Source: Limnohabitans lacus (GTDB taxonomy: Bacteria > Pseudomonadota > Gammaproteobacteria > Burkholderiales > Burkholderiaceae_C). From it: a DNA stretch of 64,000 bases. Below, piece after piece: positions 63,914 through 64,000 of this stretch. A program made the translations under genes and the position numbers. Each line of letters begins with the position of its first letter. The first letter of the stretch is position 1. The stretch spans positions 165,883 through 229,882 of the forward strand of contig NZ_JASGBH010000005.1 in assembly GCF_030053395.1 (NCBI RefSeq), in the 5' to 3' direction. Below the pieces are notes generated by a model. That model was not told the origin of the DNA. It saw only the letters and a list, made by a program, of their open reading frames with translations, and did no database searches.

Positions 63914-64000
63914 ATGCTGACAATCTGGGGTGATTCCGAATATTCAAAACTCCCAAAGACATATTCAATGGAGGCTGTTTTCTGGGAGTTTTGAGGACAG
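63890..64000. mobile_element. Probable end of an inserted element, continues beyond window
   Basis: Sequence after the integrase break has no gene in the window. It contains a 12-bp perfect inverted repeat (TCAAAACTCCCA, 63944-63955, with 63983-63994) and an ATATTCAA direct repeat (63940-63947, 63961-63968), features expected at a transposable-element end. The element's identity is not recognised. Confidence 0.45.

Overview
The window is a dense chromosomal segment (about 67 protein genes, many overlapping by 4 bp, GC-rich) from a betaproteobacterium, most likely family Comamonadaceae (Limnohabitans/Rhodoferax-like). The pointers are an Omp32-type porin, an S-adenosylhomocysteine riboswitch before ahcY, the order tyrS / M23 peptidase / anmK / erpA / rpsI-rplM, an argS-SPOR-dsbA block, and an lptA-lptB-rpoN block. 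No rRNA, tRNA or CRISPR array was found. The family assignment is inference; no database was consulted.

Layout. 1-9.7 kb: a caspase-like protein cut by the window edge, a porin, coq7, a persulfide-dioxygenase/rhodanese fusion with a CsoR-type repressor, glmU, a lipoprotein, an odd metallo-beta-lactamase protein, a TetR regulator and 5-formyl-THF cyclo-ligase. 9.7-20.2 kb: a lytic transglycosylase, GST, cca, trxC, a second-type infA with a small unknown gene, a MidA-like methyltransferase, then a pterin operon (SDR, two FolB paralogues) running into ttcA, a lipoprotein and a phosphatase. 20.3-32.3 kb: ruvAB, phoH-ybeY, dbpA, dtd, a metal exporter, tyrS, M23 peptidase, anmK, erpA and the rplM-rpsI operon. 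32.3-37.2 kb: rlmJ and paaABCDE (phenylacetyl-CoA epoxidase) behind a perfect 28-bp palindromic operator. 37.2-43.7 kb: ompW, an AdoMet-cycle cluster (ahcY, tlyA, metF, rlpA) led by the SAH riboswitch, and prfC. 43.7-54.6 kb: AMP nucleosidase, a lipid kinase, gshB, an OprB-type porin, a class II amidotransferase, an MFS exporter with a Cys-rich protein, malate synthase G and a divergent LysR regulator. 54.7-63.4 kb: argS, a SPOR protein, dsbA, lptA-lptB-rpoN, an rRNA methyltransferase, a PIN-domain protein and a SEC-C protein. From 63.36 kb the composition turns AT-rich and holds a truncated tyrosine recombinase: the edge of an integrated element.

Most of the window is housekeeping. The most unusual structure lies between the convergent genes ybeY and dbpA. 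There, two long hairpins have unrelated stems but related 29-30-nt loops. Each sits exactly 12 nt after a stop codon and carries the loop in the sense orientation of its own gene. A second pattern is the recurring placement of a -10-like hexamer exactly 6 nt before the start codon of many genes, which suggests leaderless transcription is common. Two families of short palindromic (REP-like) repeats also occur, several touching stop codons.
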